Assembly: GCA_017613595.1 (NCBI GenBank)
Contig: JAGADM010000135.1
Coordinates: 1 to 24,237 of the forward strand
From: Lachnospiraceae bacterium
GTDB lineage: Bacteria; Bacillota_A; Clostridia; Lachnospirales; Lachnospiraceae
Direction: 5' to 3'
Length of the DNA: 24,237 bases
In this document: positions 7,800 to 16,500 of the stretch, in pieces
Layout of the letters: every line of letters starts with the position of its first letter
Position numbering within the stretch: the first letter of the stretch is position 1
Notes under the pieces: model-generated
Database searches by the model: none
Seen by the model: the letters and a program-made list of their open reading frames with translations, nothing else
What the model was told of the DNA's origin: nothing
Made by a program: the position numbers and the translations under genes

Positions 7800-9179
7800 A
7801 TGAAACTCTGGGGCGGTCGTTTTACCAAGGAAACCAACGAGCTGGTGAATCAATTCAATGCGTCGATCTCATTTGACTCCCGGTTCTATCATCAGGATAT
7901 CAGAGGCAGTATTGCCCATGTAACCATGCTCGCGAAGCAGGGAATTCTTACCGATGCGGAGCGCGATACGATCATTGCCGGGCTCAAGGGGATTGAAGCC
8001 GATATCGAAAACGGAAAGCTTCCGATCGACAACTCCCAGGAAGACATCCACAGCTTCGTAGAGGCCAATCTGATCGAGCGTGTCGGCGACACCGGCAAGA
8101 AGCTTCATACCGGCCGCAGCCGTAATGACCAGGTTGCGCTTGATATGCGTCTTTATACAAGAGACGAAGTTGTTGAAACGAAGAAACTGCTGCTTCACCT
8201 GATGCAGACTCTCGAGTCCATCATGGAAGCCAATACCGAAACCTATATGCCCGGCTTCACGCACCTGCAGAAGGCGCAGCCGGTTACTCTCGCGCATCAT
8301 ATCGGTGCCTATATTGAGATGTTCAAACGCGATTACAGCCGTCTTTCGGATCTGTATGAGCGTATGAATTACTGTCCGCTCGGCGCGGGTGCCCTTGCGG
8401 GTACGACCTATCCGCTCGACCGCGACTATACCGCTTCCCTGCTCGGCTTTAAAGCTCCCACCGCCAACAGCATGGATTCCGTTTCCGACCGTGATTATCT
8501 GATTGATTATCTGAGCGCCGGCGCAACAATCATGATGCATCTGAGCCGCTTCAGCGAAGAGATGATACTCTGGAATTCGAACGAGTACCGTTTCATCGAA
8601 CTCGATGACGCTTACTCGACCGGCTCGAGCATTATGCCGCAGAAGAAGAACCCCGATATTGCCGAGCTGATCCGCGGCAAGACCGGACGCGTATACGGCG
8701 CTTTGACAAGCCTTCTTACCACGATGAAGGGCATTCCGCTTGCATATAATAAGGACATGCAGGAGGACAAGGAGCTCACATTTGACGCCATCGATACGGT
8801 TAAGGGATGTATCTCCCTCTTCGACGGCATGATTGCGACGACAACGTTCCGCAAGGATGTCATGAAACAAAGCGCAGTCGGCGGCTTCACGAACGCAACC
8901 GACGCGGCCGATTACCTTGTAAACCACGGTGTTCCGTTCCGTGACGCACACGGCATCATCGGACGGCTGGTTCTTCTGTGCATTGAAAAGGATTGCGCGC
9001 TCGATGATCTTCCGCTTGCGGAATGGAAAGAAATATGCCCGGTATTCGAGGATGACATTTACGATGCCATTTCCCTGAAAACATGTGTCGACCGGAGAAA
9101 TACGGTCGGCGCGCCGGGACCCGAAGCGATTGCCCGCGAGATTGCAGGCAACCGGCAGTTCCTCAAGGACAACGAATAA
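7800..9179 (+). CDS. argH: Argininosuccinate lyase
   Basis: This is a full-length (459-residue) enzyme of the fumarase/aspartase superfamily. It splits argininosuccinate into arginine and fumarate, the last step of arginine synthesis. It shows the family start MKLWGGRF, the conserved SRNDQVALDMRLY segment, and the superfamily signature GSSIMPQKKNPD at residues 275-286, with the catalytic serine at Ser277 in the mobile loop. The ribosome site GAAAGGAA lies 9 bases before the ATG. The gene has its own promoter and a strong terminator at 9189, so it is probably monocistronic. Its usual partner argG is not adjacent: seven minus-strand genes separate them. Confidence 0.97.
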   Translation: MKLWGGRFTKETNELVNQFNASISFDSRFYHQDIRGSIAHVTMLAKQGILTDAERDTIIAGLKGIEADIENGKLPIDNSQEDIHSFVEANLIERVGDTGKKLHTGRSRNDQVALDMRLYTRDEVVETKKLLLHLMQTLESIMEANTETYMPGFTHLQKAQPVTLAHHIGAYIEMFKRDYSRLSDLYERMNYCPLGAGALAGTTYPLDRDYTASLLGFKAPTANSMDSVSDRDYLIDYLSAGATIMMHLSRFSEEMILWNSNEYRFIELDDAYSTGSSIMPQKKNPDIAELIRGKTGRVYGALTSLLTTMKGIPLAYNKDMQEDKELTFDAIDTVKGCISLFDGMIATTTFRKDVMKQSAVGGFTNATDAADYLVNHGVPFRDAHGIIGRLVLLCIEKDCALDDLPLAEWKEICPVFEDDIYDAISLKTCVDRRNTVGAPGPEAIAREIAGNRQFLKDNE

Positions 9180-9188
9180 AAGAAAACG

Positions 9189-9219
9189 ACGCAGGGGTGA
9201 TTATGCCCCTGCGTTTTTT
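9189..9219 (+). terminator. Rho-independent terminator after argH
   Basis: A 9-bp stem, ACGCAGGGG (9189-9197) with CCCCTGCGT (9206-9214), has an 8-base loop and is followed by a run of six Ts. This is a textbook intrinsic terminator. Confidence 0.93.
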
Positions 9220-9246
9220 GATACCAGAATTCAATCCCGTTACTAT
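9218..9246 (+). promoter_or_regulatory. Possible promoter for the LytTR gene
   Basis: -35 TTGATA (9218-9223), which begins inside the U tract of the argH terminator, a 17-base spacer, and a modest -10 TACTAT (9241-9246, 4 of 6 consensus bases). The position fits the GTG start at 9274, but the -10 is weak. Confidence 0.35.
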
Positions 9247-9273
9247 CCCAATCTTTGACAGGGAGATGATTTT

Positions 9274-9861
9274 GTGTATATCTGTTTTCTCGGACAGTTG
9301 TCGGATTTTCATAATATTCCTTTAGACATAAACGATCGTATCATAATCTGTTCCGGCATTTCGGAACTTTTAGAGAATCTGCGGAGTTCCGTCGGCTCCG
9401 GTCCCGCCGCGGTCATCTGTAAACAGCCGATACCGGATGATGTCCGGGAGGCTGTCGGAATCTGTTTCCCGGAGGCCGCATTTGTCCCCTTTGAGAGTGC
9501 CGCGGAACATATTGCAGAGTACAGGGATCAGGTATTGCGCCTGACACCCGGTTTCAGCATGGAACTGAACGGTCTTCTGTACGCGGAATGCAGCCGGAAG
9601 ATGATTCTGTTTCACAGAATAGGCTATGTGAGGACGCTCCGTTACTGCTTCGGACGTCTGCCGTTTGATACGCTAGAGCGCCACGGCATCATAAGGTGCC
9701 ACGACAGCTTTGCGGTAAATCTGAATCATGTACGCGGTCTTGCCCCTGGAGCCTTTATTCTCGAGGACGGAACACGGATTCCGATCGGACGCACATATTC
9801 CAAAAAGATAACAAAATACCGGAAGATGTTTCGCGGAAACACCTCCCGGCTGAATGACTGA
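9274..9861 (+). CDS. LytTR-family DNA-binding protein without a recognisable receiver domain
   Basis: The 195-residue product starts with GTG, with GGGAG 8 bases upstream; the nearby ATG at 9266 is out of frame. Residues about 92-190 look like a LytTR DNA-binding domain: short beta strands (LNGLLYAECSRKMILFHR), then the characteristic IIRCHDSFAVNLNHVRGL and ILEDGTRIPIGRTYSKKI, which match the hrS-lvN and iPisR signatures of the family. The first ~90 residues form a small alpha/beta-like segment without the acidic pocket or phospho-Asp of a response-regulator receiver. It may be a degenerate receiver or another sensor. No histidine kinase is next to it. LytTR regulators often control bacteriocin, virulence or cell-surface genes; the target here is unknown. 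Its stop lies 4 bases from the convergent queA stop. Confidence 0.75.
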   Translation: MYICFLGQLSDFHNIPLDINDRIIICSGISELLENLRSSVGSGPAAVICKQPIPDDVREAVGICFPEAAFVPFESAAEHIAEYRDQVLRLTPGFSMELNGLLYAECSRKMILFHRIGYVRTLRYCFGRLPFDTLERHGIIRCHDSFAVNLNHVRGLAPGAFILEDGTRIPIGRTYSKKITKYRKMFRGNTSRLND

Positions 9862-9865
9862 TATA

Positions 9866-10927
9866 TTATTCCGTAAAGAAGCACGCGTCGCCGAAGCTGA
9901 AGAAACGGTAGCGTTCACGGACCGCTTCCTCGTAGGCGCTGAGGGTAAGCTCCCTTCCCGCATATGCGGAAACAAGCATGATCAAAGTGGACTCCGGCAG
10001 ATGGAAATTCGTGATCAGAGCATCCATCTCCTTGAACCGATATCCGGGATAAATGAAAATCTTCGTTTCACCGCTCTGCGCTTTCATAACGCCGTCTGCG
10101 GTAGCAACCGACTCAACCGTTCGGCAGCTCGTCGTACCGACACAGATTACGCGGTGTCCGCTCTTCTTCGCGCGGTTCATCTTGTCCGCGTCCTCTTCCC
10201 GCACCTGATACCACTCGGTGTGCATCTCATGATCGAGAATATCATCCTCTTTGACGGGACGGAACGTTCCGAGACCGACATGAAGCGTTACATGGGCAAT
10301 ATCGATGCCCTTTTCCTCAATCTTTTTAAGCAGTTCCTTCGTAAAATGAAGCCCCGCCGTCGGTGCTGCGGCCGATCCCGAATACTTCGCGTATACAGTC
10401 TGGTAACGGTCGCGGTCCTTCAATTCATGCGTGATATACGGAGGCAGCGGCATCTGTCCGAGTTCGTCTAAGATTTCTTCGAAAATCCCGTCAAAAAGGA
10501 ACTCGACAATACGGTTTCCGTCCGGAAGAACTTCCTTAATCTCGGCAATCAGCTTACCGTTACCGAAGCTTACGCGGTCGCCTGCGCGGCAGCGCTTGCC
10601 GGGCTTTACGAGACTCTCCCATTGCGTATCGGAAAGACGCTTCAGAAGAAGAATTTCGATTCTCGCGCCGGGTACGTCGGGCTCGCGGTACGGTCCGTCG
10701 GTCTTATGCAGGCGCTCGCCGATCAGTCTCGCGGGAATCACCTTCGTATCGTTGATCACAAGGCAGTCGCCCGGATTCAAGTACTCGATGATATCCGTAA
10801 AATGCCTGTGCTCAAGCTCGCCGGTCTTCCGGTGTACAACAAGAAGTCTCGATGAAGACCGGTCCGTCAGCGGATCCTGCGCGATCAGTTCCTTCGGCAG
10901 ATCAAAATAAAAATCGCTCGTCTTCAT
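9866..10927 (-). CDS. queA: S-adenosylmethionine:tRNA ribosyltransferase-isomerase
   Basis: This is a full-length (353-residue) QueA. It transfers and isomerises the ribosyl part of S-adenosylmethionine onto 7-aminomethyl-7-deazaguanine at position 34 of tRNAs with GUN anticodons, giving epoxyqueuosine. Family landmarks are [17 protein letters not shown] at the start, [33 protein letters not shown], and the closing [11 protein letters not shown] and [11 protein letters not shown]. It is the last gene of the pyr run, two bases after the pyrE stop, so its ribosome site lies inside the end of pyrE. No tgt or preQ1 gene is in the window. There is no terminator between queA and the convergent LytTR gene. 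Confidence 0.97.
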   Translation of the reverse strand: MKTSDFYFDLPKELIAQDPLTDRSSSRLLVVHRKTGELEHRHFTDIIEYLNPGDCLVINDTKVIPARLIGERLHKTDGPYREPDVPGARIEILLLKRLSDTQWESLVKPGKRCRAGDRVSFGNGKLIAEIKEVLPDGNRIVEFLFDGIFEEILDELGQMPLPPYITHELKDRDRYQTVYAKYSGSAAAPTAGLHFTKELLKKIEEKGIDIAHVTLHVGLGTFRPVKEDDILDHEMHTEWYQVREEDADKMNRAKKSGHRVICVGTTSCRTVESVATADGVMKAQSGETKIFIYPGYRFKEMDALITNFHLPESTLIMLVSAYAGRELTLSAYEEAVRERYRFFSFGDACFFTE

Positions 10928-10929
10928 TC

Positions 10930-11616
10930 CTAGAAGCTGACCCCTTCCGCTCCGTACTCATTGAAATATGCTTTGATCGCGGCATAGATCTCGTCGTTGA
11001 TGACAACATTGCCGTTTACTTCGTGATTATACAGTTCTTCGATTACATCCTTCATTGTTACGATGGCCGCGGTATCGATTCCGTACAGGTCCTTGATCTC
11101 GTCAAGCGCGCATTTGGTTCCTTTGCCGCGCTCCATACGGTTCAGAGAAACCATCAGACCGATTACTTTGATGTCGCCCTGTGCCTTCAGGATCGGGAAC
11201 GTCTCTTCAATGGACTTGCCGGACGTCGTAACGTCTTCAATAATGACAACACGGTCTCCGTCTTTCAGTTTGCTTCCGAGAAGGATGCCTGCGTCGCCGT
11301 GGTCCTTCTCCTCTTTCCGGTTGCTGCAGTAGCGGATCTCCTTGCCGTACAGCTCGGAAAATGCGATAACCGTCGCCACACTTAACGGAATCCCCTTATA
11401 GGCGGGTCCGAACAGTACGTCGAAGTCCGTTCCGTATGTATCATGAATTGCCTTTGCGTAGTATTCGCCGAGTTTTTTCAGCTGATAACCGGTAACATAG
11501 CTGCCGGCATTCATAAAGAAAGGCGACTTACGGCCGCTCTTCAGCGTAAAATCCCCGAATTTCAATACATTGCTCTCCACCATGAAGCGGATAAATTCCT
11601 TCTTATACTGTTCCAT
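10930..11616 (-). CDS. pyrE: Orotate phosphoribosyltransferase
   Basis: The 228-residue product converts orotate and PRPP to orotidine 5'-monophosphate in de novo pyrimidine synthesis. The PRPP-binding motif is plain: [13 protein letters not shown], with the preceding Lys-rich flexible loop ([11 protein letters not shown]). The substrate segment [12 protein letters not shown] near the N-terminus and [10 protein letters not shown] also fit the family. The ribosome site GGTGAGG lies just upstream of the ATG. The gene follows pyrD after 77 bases that contain a hairpin (11663-11682), and precedes queA with a 2-base gap. Confidence 0.96.
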   Translation of the reverse strand: MEQYKKEFIRFMVESNVLKFGDFTLKSGRKSPFFMNAGSYVTGYQLKKLGEYYAKAIHDTYGTDFDVLFGPAYKGIPLSVATVIAFSELYGKEIRYCSNRKEEKDHGDAGILLGSKLKDGDRVVIIEDVTTSGKSIEETFPILKAQGDIKVIGLMVSLNRMERGKGTKCALDEIKDLYGIDTAAIVTMKDVIEELYNHEVNGNVVINDEIYAAIKAYFNEYGAEGVSF

Positions 11617-11662
11617 AACCTCACCCCGGCCGAAGCCGTTATCCTTTCTGCCTTATCTATTC

Positions 11663-11682
11663 AAACGGCGAATCCGCCGTTT
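11663..11682 (-). repeat. Intercistronic hairpin between pyrD and pyrE
   Basis: An 8-bp perfect stem, AAACGGCG (11663-11670) with CGCCGTTT (11675-11682), has a 4-base loop. In the transcribed direction only three Us follow, so it is more likely an RNA-processing or stability element than a full terminator. Confidence 0.45.
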
Positions 11683-11693
11683 CTTTGCGTTTA

Positions 11694-12599
11694 TCACCCT
11701 ACGCAGCCGATAATCTCATTGATATCCTCGATATGATTGTCCCGAAGAAACGCCTCAATTCCATCAACAATCTCGGAAGTAACCGCAGGATTCCGGAAGT
11801 TGGCCGTTCCGACACTTACCGCAGTCGCTCCGGCCATCAGGAATTCGATTGCGTCCTCCGCACAGGCAATACCGCCCATACCGATCAGCGGCAGTTTCAC
11901 GCTCTTAGCGACCTGATATACCATCCGTACGGCAACCGGCTTGATTGCGGGACCCGAAAGACCACCGGTACGGTTCGCGAGGGCAAATGTGCGTCTTCTG
12001 ATGTCAATCTTCATCCCCATCAGCGTATTGATAAGCGATATTCCGTCCGCTCCGCCCGCCTCAACCGCCTTCGCGATTTCGGTAATGTCTGTCACGTTCG
12101 GACTGAGCTTCATAAATACGGGCTTCGTTCCGGCTGCGCTCTTAACGGCTTTCGTAATCTCCTCGGCCATCTTCGGATCGGTACCGAACGTTATGCCGCC
12201 CGCCTTAACATTCGGGCAGGAAATATTGATTTCCAGAATATCCGCGGTGCTCGCAGAAAGCCTATTCACCGCTTCCGTATATACCTCGGTCTTATGACCG
12301 CATCCGTTTACAATCTTACGCGTGTTGTACTGCGAAAGAAACGGCAGGTCGCGCTCTAAAAAGACGTCAAGTCCCGGATTCTGCAGTCCGATCGCGTTAA
12401 GCATGCCGCCGGTCGTTTCCATAACTCTCGGAGTCGGATTGCCTTCCCACGGAACAACCGAAACGCCCTTCGTCACAACACCGCCAAGCTTATTAAGGTC
12501 CGTGAAACGGGCAAATTCCATACCCGACCCGAACGTTCCCGAAGCCGTCAGAACGGGATTTTTCAATGTCACACCGGCAAGTTTTACTTCGGTATTCAT
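11694..12599 (-). CDS. pyrD: Dihydroorotate dehydrogenase, class 1B catalytic subunit
   Basis: The 301-residue FMN-binding TIM barrel oxidises dihydroorotate to orotate. Landmarks are KNPVLTASGTFGSG near the N-terminus, NAIGLQNPG, the active-site loop NISCPNVKAGGITFG with the catalytic cysteine that marks class 1 enzymes, and the phosphate-binding end IGMGGIACAEDAIEFLMAGA. The neighbouring pyrK makes this the class 1B (NAD-linked) form, an alpha2beta2 enzyme with PyrK. It starts 11 bases after the pyrK stop, within one transcript. Confidence 0.96.
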   Translation of the reverse strand: MNTEVKLAGVTLKNPVLTASGTFGSGMEFARFTDLNKLGGVVTKGVSVVPWEGNPTPRVMETTGGMLNAIGLQNPGLDVFLERDLPFLSQYNTRKIVNGCGHKTEVYTEAVNRLSASTADILEINISCPNVKAGGITFGTDPKMAEEITKAVKSAAGTKPVFMKLSPNVTDITEIAKAVEAGGADGISLINTLMGMKIDIRRRTFALANRTGGLSGPAIKPVAVRMVYQVAKSVKLPLIGMGGIACAEDAIEFLMAGATAVSVGTANFRNPAVTSEIVDGIEAFLRDNHIEDINEIIGCVG

Positions 12600-12610
12600 T
12601 CCCGTACCTC

Positions 12611-13387
12611 CTAACTTCTTGTAAAATCAAGCACTTTCGAATCGAAAACCGGTCCTTCGGTGCAGATTCTCGCGTTCTTTACATGGCTGTGGCCGTCGAC
12701 TTCTCTCGTCTTCGTAATGCAGCCGAGGCAGGCGCCGATTCCGCACGCCATCCGTTCCTCTAAGGAAATCAGCGCGGTTCCGCCGTTCTGTTCGGTATAC
12801 GAAGCAAGTCCTTTAAGCATCGGCATCGGCCCGCAGGCGCATACCGTTTCAACGGAGATCCCGAGCTCGCGGATCGCGTCAACAACGGTTCCGTGTACGC
12901 CGAGGCTTCCGTCATCGGTTGCAATCACAACCTTGCCGTAGTTCTCGAAAGCGTCAACGAGAAATGTTCCTTTGTCGCGGAAACCGAGTACGATTGTTAC
13001 GTTCTTACCCTGTTCCTTCAGTTTTCTGGAAAGGTAAAGCATCGGAGGAATTCCGATTCCGCCCCCGACAACGGTTACATCGTCCGTTTCCGTCTCCGGA
13101 TAACCGTTTCCGACCGGTCCGAGGATCGTGATCGGGTCACCGCTCTTCTTTTCTGCAAATTCCGCGGTACCGAACCCTACGATACGAAATACGAGCCGCA
13201 GATGACCATTCATCGATTCACAGATGCTGATCGGTCTCGGCAGCAGATGCGCATTATCGTCGCAGTACAGGCATACGAACTGCCCGGGGCGCGCTTCCTC
13301 AGCGATTCCGGGTGCTTTTACAAGCATGTCGCTGATTCCCGGTGCGATTGTCTGAACGGATACGACCGTTCCCTTCGTGTATTCCAT
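12611..13387 (-). CDS. pyrK: Dihydroorotate dehydrogenase B, electron-transfer (FAD/2Fe-2S) subunit
   Basis: The start is the ATG at 13387 (MEYTKGTV, 258 residues), with GGAGGGG 3 bases upstream. The 74 further residues of open frame cross the promoter and are rejected. The protein passes electrons from PyrD to NAD+. It has a ferredoxin-reductase fold: the FAD-binding segment LPRPISICES, the NAD-binding VVGGGIGIPPMLYLSRKL, and CACGPMPMLKGL. It ends in a [2Fe-2S] site with Cys215, Cys220, Cys223 and Cys242 (CGIGACLGC, then ICTEGP), the normal PyrK ligands, though the last spacing (18 residues) is a little long. It heads the pyrK-pyrD-pyrE-queA run. Confidence 0.96.
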   Translation of the reverse strand: MEYTKGTVVSVQTIAPGISDMLVKAPGIAEEARPGQFVCLYCDDNAHLLPRPISICESMNGHLRLVFRIVGFGTAEFAEKKSGDPITILGPVGNGYPETETDDVTVVGGGIGIPPMLYLSRKLKEQGKNVTIVLGFRDKGTFLVDAFENYGKVVIATDDGSLGVHGTVVDAIRELGISVETVCACGPMPMLKGLASYTEQNGGTALISLEERMACGIGACLGCITKTREVDGHSHVKNARICTEGPVFDSKVLDFTRS

Positions 13388-13421
13388 ATTCCCCTCCGAA
13401 TAACAGGCGATATCTTGTAAC

Positions 13422-13450
13422 AGTATATATGAAAACCACAAAAGATGCAA
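13422..13450 (-). promoter_or_regulatory. Sigma-A-type promoter for pyrK-pyrD-pyrE-queA
   Basis: Read on the minus strand: -35 TTGCAT (13445-13450), a 17-base spacer, and -10 TATACT (13422-13427). The expected transcript starts near 13415, leaving under 30 bases of leader. That is too short for a PyrR-type attenuator. Confidence 0.6.
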
Positions 13451-13472
13451 TTGTAAATCACCTTTTTTTGAG

Positions 13473-13501
13473 TTGCTTATTTCCGATAAAAATGGTAGAA
13501 T
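13473..13501 (+). promoter_or_regulatory. Sigma-A-type promoter for the activase-like gene
   Basis: -35 TTGCTT (13473-13478), a 17-base spacer, and -10 TAGAAT (13496-13501). It lies back to back with the pyrK promoter; the two -35 boxes are 22 bases apart. It places the translation start at 13551 and not at the upstream TTG at 13473. Confidence 0.65.
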
Positions 13502-13550
13502 ATTCGTCGAATGCAGTTTGGGGACTGTATTTTCGTTATGGAGGAATGGA

Positions 13551-16500
13551 ATGGAACAATACCGTCTCGGCATTGATATCGGTTCGACTACCGTAAAGAT
13601 TGCCATCATAAATGAGAATCAGGAGATTCTGTTCGCGGATTATGAACGTCATTTCGCGAACATTCAGTCTACCCTTGCAAAACTTGTTAAGAAAGCACTG
13701 GAGCAGCTCGGCGATAAGAACGTATGCCCTGTCATGACCGGTTCGGGCGGTCTCGCGATCGCGGGCCAGATGAACATCCCGTTCGTGCAGGAAGTCGTTG
13801 CGGTTTCGTCCGCGCTTTCCTACTATTCTCCGAAAACCGACGTAGCCATCGAGCTCGGCGGCGAGGACGCTAAGATCATCTACTTCACCGGCGGCATCGA
13901 GCAGCGTATGAACGGTATCTGCGCGGGCGGCACCGGTTCCTTTATCGACCAGATGGCGAGCCTTTTGAAGACGGACGCCTCCGGTCTTAACGAATACGCC
14001 AAATCCTATCGTGAAATCTATCCGATTGCGGCACGCTGCGGCGTATTTGCCAAATCGGACATCCAGCCTTTGATCAACGAAGGTGCTACGAAGCCGGATC
14101 TCTCCGCTTCGATATTCCAGGCTGTTGTCAATCAGACCATCAGCGGTCTCGCCTGCGGCAAGCCGATACGCGGCAACGTCGCATTCTTAGGCGGCCCGCT
14201 TCATTTCCTGACCGAACTCCGTCAGGCTTTTATCCGTACGCTCAAACTGACTCCCGACCAGGTTTACGCACCCGATCATTCGCATCTTTTCGCTGCGATC
14301 GGATCCGCGATGGCTTCGGAAGGTAAAGCCGAAACAACGCTTTCTTCAATGTTCGAACTGCTTGATAAAGGCATTCATATGGCATTCGAGGTTGACCGTA
14401 TGGAGCCCCTCTTCGCAAGCGAGGAGGAATACGAGGCGTTCAAGGAACGTCACTCGAAGCATACGGTTGAGAAATTCCCGCTTGCCGATTACGAAGGCAA
14501 CTGCTATCTCGGTATTGATGCCGGTTCGACGACGACCAAGCTCGCGCTCGTCGGCGAGGACGGCAAGCTCTTATATTCGTTTTACAGCAACAACAACGGT
14601 TCCCTTTTAAAGACAACGATCCGTGCCATCAAGGAAGTTTACGAAATGATGCCCGAATCGGTTAAAATCGTGCGCGCATGCTCGACCGGTTACGGCGAGG
14701 CGCTCGTAAAGTCCGCTCTCATGCTTGACGAGGGCGAAGTGGAAACCGTTGCCCACTACTATGCAGCTTCGTTCTTCAATCCTTCCGTTGACTGCATCCT
14801 TGATATCGGCGGCCAGGATATGAAGTGCATTAAGATCAAGAATCATACGGTCGACAAGGTTCAGCTGAATGAGGCATGCTCTTCCGGATGCGGCTCGTTC
14901 ATCGAGACATTTGCCCGAAGCCTTGATTACGATGTGGCGGACTTCGCGAAGATTGCCCTTTTCGCAGCCAATCCGATTGATCTCGGCTCCCGCTGTACCG
15001 TATTCATGAACTCCAAGGTTAAGCAGGCGCAGAAGGAAGGCGCCACGGTTTCCGACATCTCCGCCGGTCTTGCTTATTCCGTAATTAAAAATGCCCTTTA
15101 TAAGGTTATCAAGGTTACCGACCCGTCCGATCTCGGACGCAATATCGTTGTTCAGGGCGGAACCTTCTATAACGATGCCGTTCTTCGAAGCCTCGAGCGT
15201 ATCGCCGGCGTGGAAGTCGTACGCCCCGATATCGCGGGTATCATGGGTGCTTTCGGCGCCGCTCTGATCGCACGTGAGCACTATGACGGCACCATGTCGA
15301 CGATGCTTGACGAGGAGCAGGTCGGCGAACTGAAATTCGAAACGACAATGGCGCGCTGCAAAGGCTGTACGAACGCCTGTCTTCTCACGGTTAACCGTTT
15401 CTCGGGCGGACGCCAGTTCGTATCCGGTAACCGCTGCGAACGCGGTATCGGCAAGGAGAAGAACGCCGAAGGTATTCCGAATCTGTTCGAATATAAGCTG
15501 AAGCGCACATTTGACTATACGCCTCTTACCGAAGTGGAAGCAAAACGCGGCAAGGTAGGTATTCCGCGCGTTCTCAATATGTACGAGAACTATCCGTTCT
15601 GGTTTACGTTCTTTACGAAGCTCGGCTACCGTGTAATCCTCTCGCCCGCTTCCAACCGTAAGATCTACGAGCTCGGTATTGAATCGATCCCTAGTGAATC
15701 GGAATGCTATCCGGCAAAGCTTGCGCACGGTCATATCACCTGGCTCATTAAGCAGAACGTACCGTACATCTTCTATCCGTGCATTCCTTACGAGCGTATT
15801 GAGGATAAAGGCGCAGGCAACCACTACAACTGCCCGATCGTTACCTCCTACGGGGAAAATATCAAGAACAACGTCGACGAACTGTATAATAATCCGGATA
15901 TCGTTTACGAGAATCCGTTCTTCTCTTTGGAGAGCGAACAGATCATCACCGACGGTCTGCTTCGTCATTTTACGCCGAAGGGAATCTCTGAACAGGAGAT
16001 TCGCGATGCCGCTCACGCCGCCTATGCGGAACTGCAGAACATCCGTGACGACATCCGCAAGAAGGGCGAAGAAACACTCAAATACCTCGAAGTAACCGGA
16101 CGCAACGGTATCGTACTTGCAGGCCGTCCGTACCATATCGATCCCGAGATCCATCACGGTATTCCTGATATGATCTGCTCTTACGGTGTTGCCGTTCTGA
16201 CCGAGGACAGCGTAAGCCACCTTGGCAAAGCGGAACGTCCTATGATTGTTGTCGACCAGTGGATGTACCATACCCGTCTCTACAACGCGGCGCAGTTTGT
16301 TACGACCCGCAAGGATCTCGAACTGATCCAGCTGAACTCGTTCGGCTGCGGTCTCGACGCGGTTACCACCGACGGGGTAAATGATATCCTTTCCGCCGCA
16401 GGCAAAATCTACACCGTATTGAAGATCGACGAAGTTAACAACCTCGGTGCGGCCCGTATCCGTGTGCGTTCGCTTCTTTCCGCGATCAAGGACCGTAAAC

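Noticed and set aside
7869..8951. A 360-codon minus-strand open frame opposite argH.
   Set aside because: argH is unmistakable on the plus strand; the antisense frame has no motif or start signal.
13388..13609. N-terminal extension of pyrK by 74 residues.
   Set aside because: It crosses the divergent promoters and the start of the activase gene, and the ATG at 13387 has an excellent ribosome site and the normal PyrK N-terminus.
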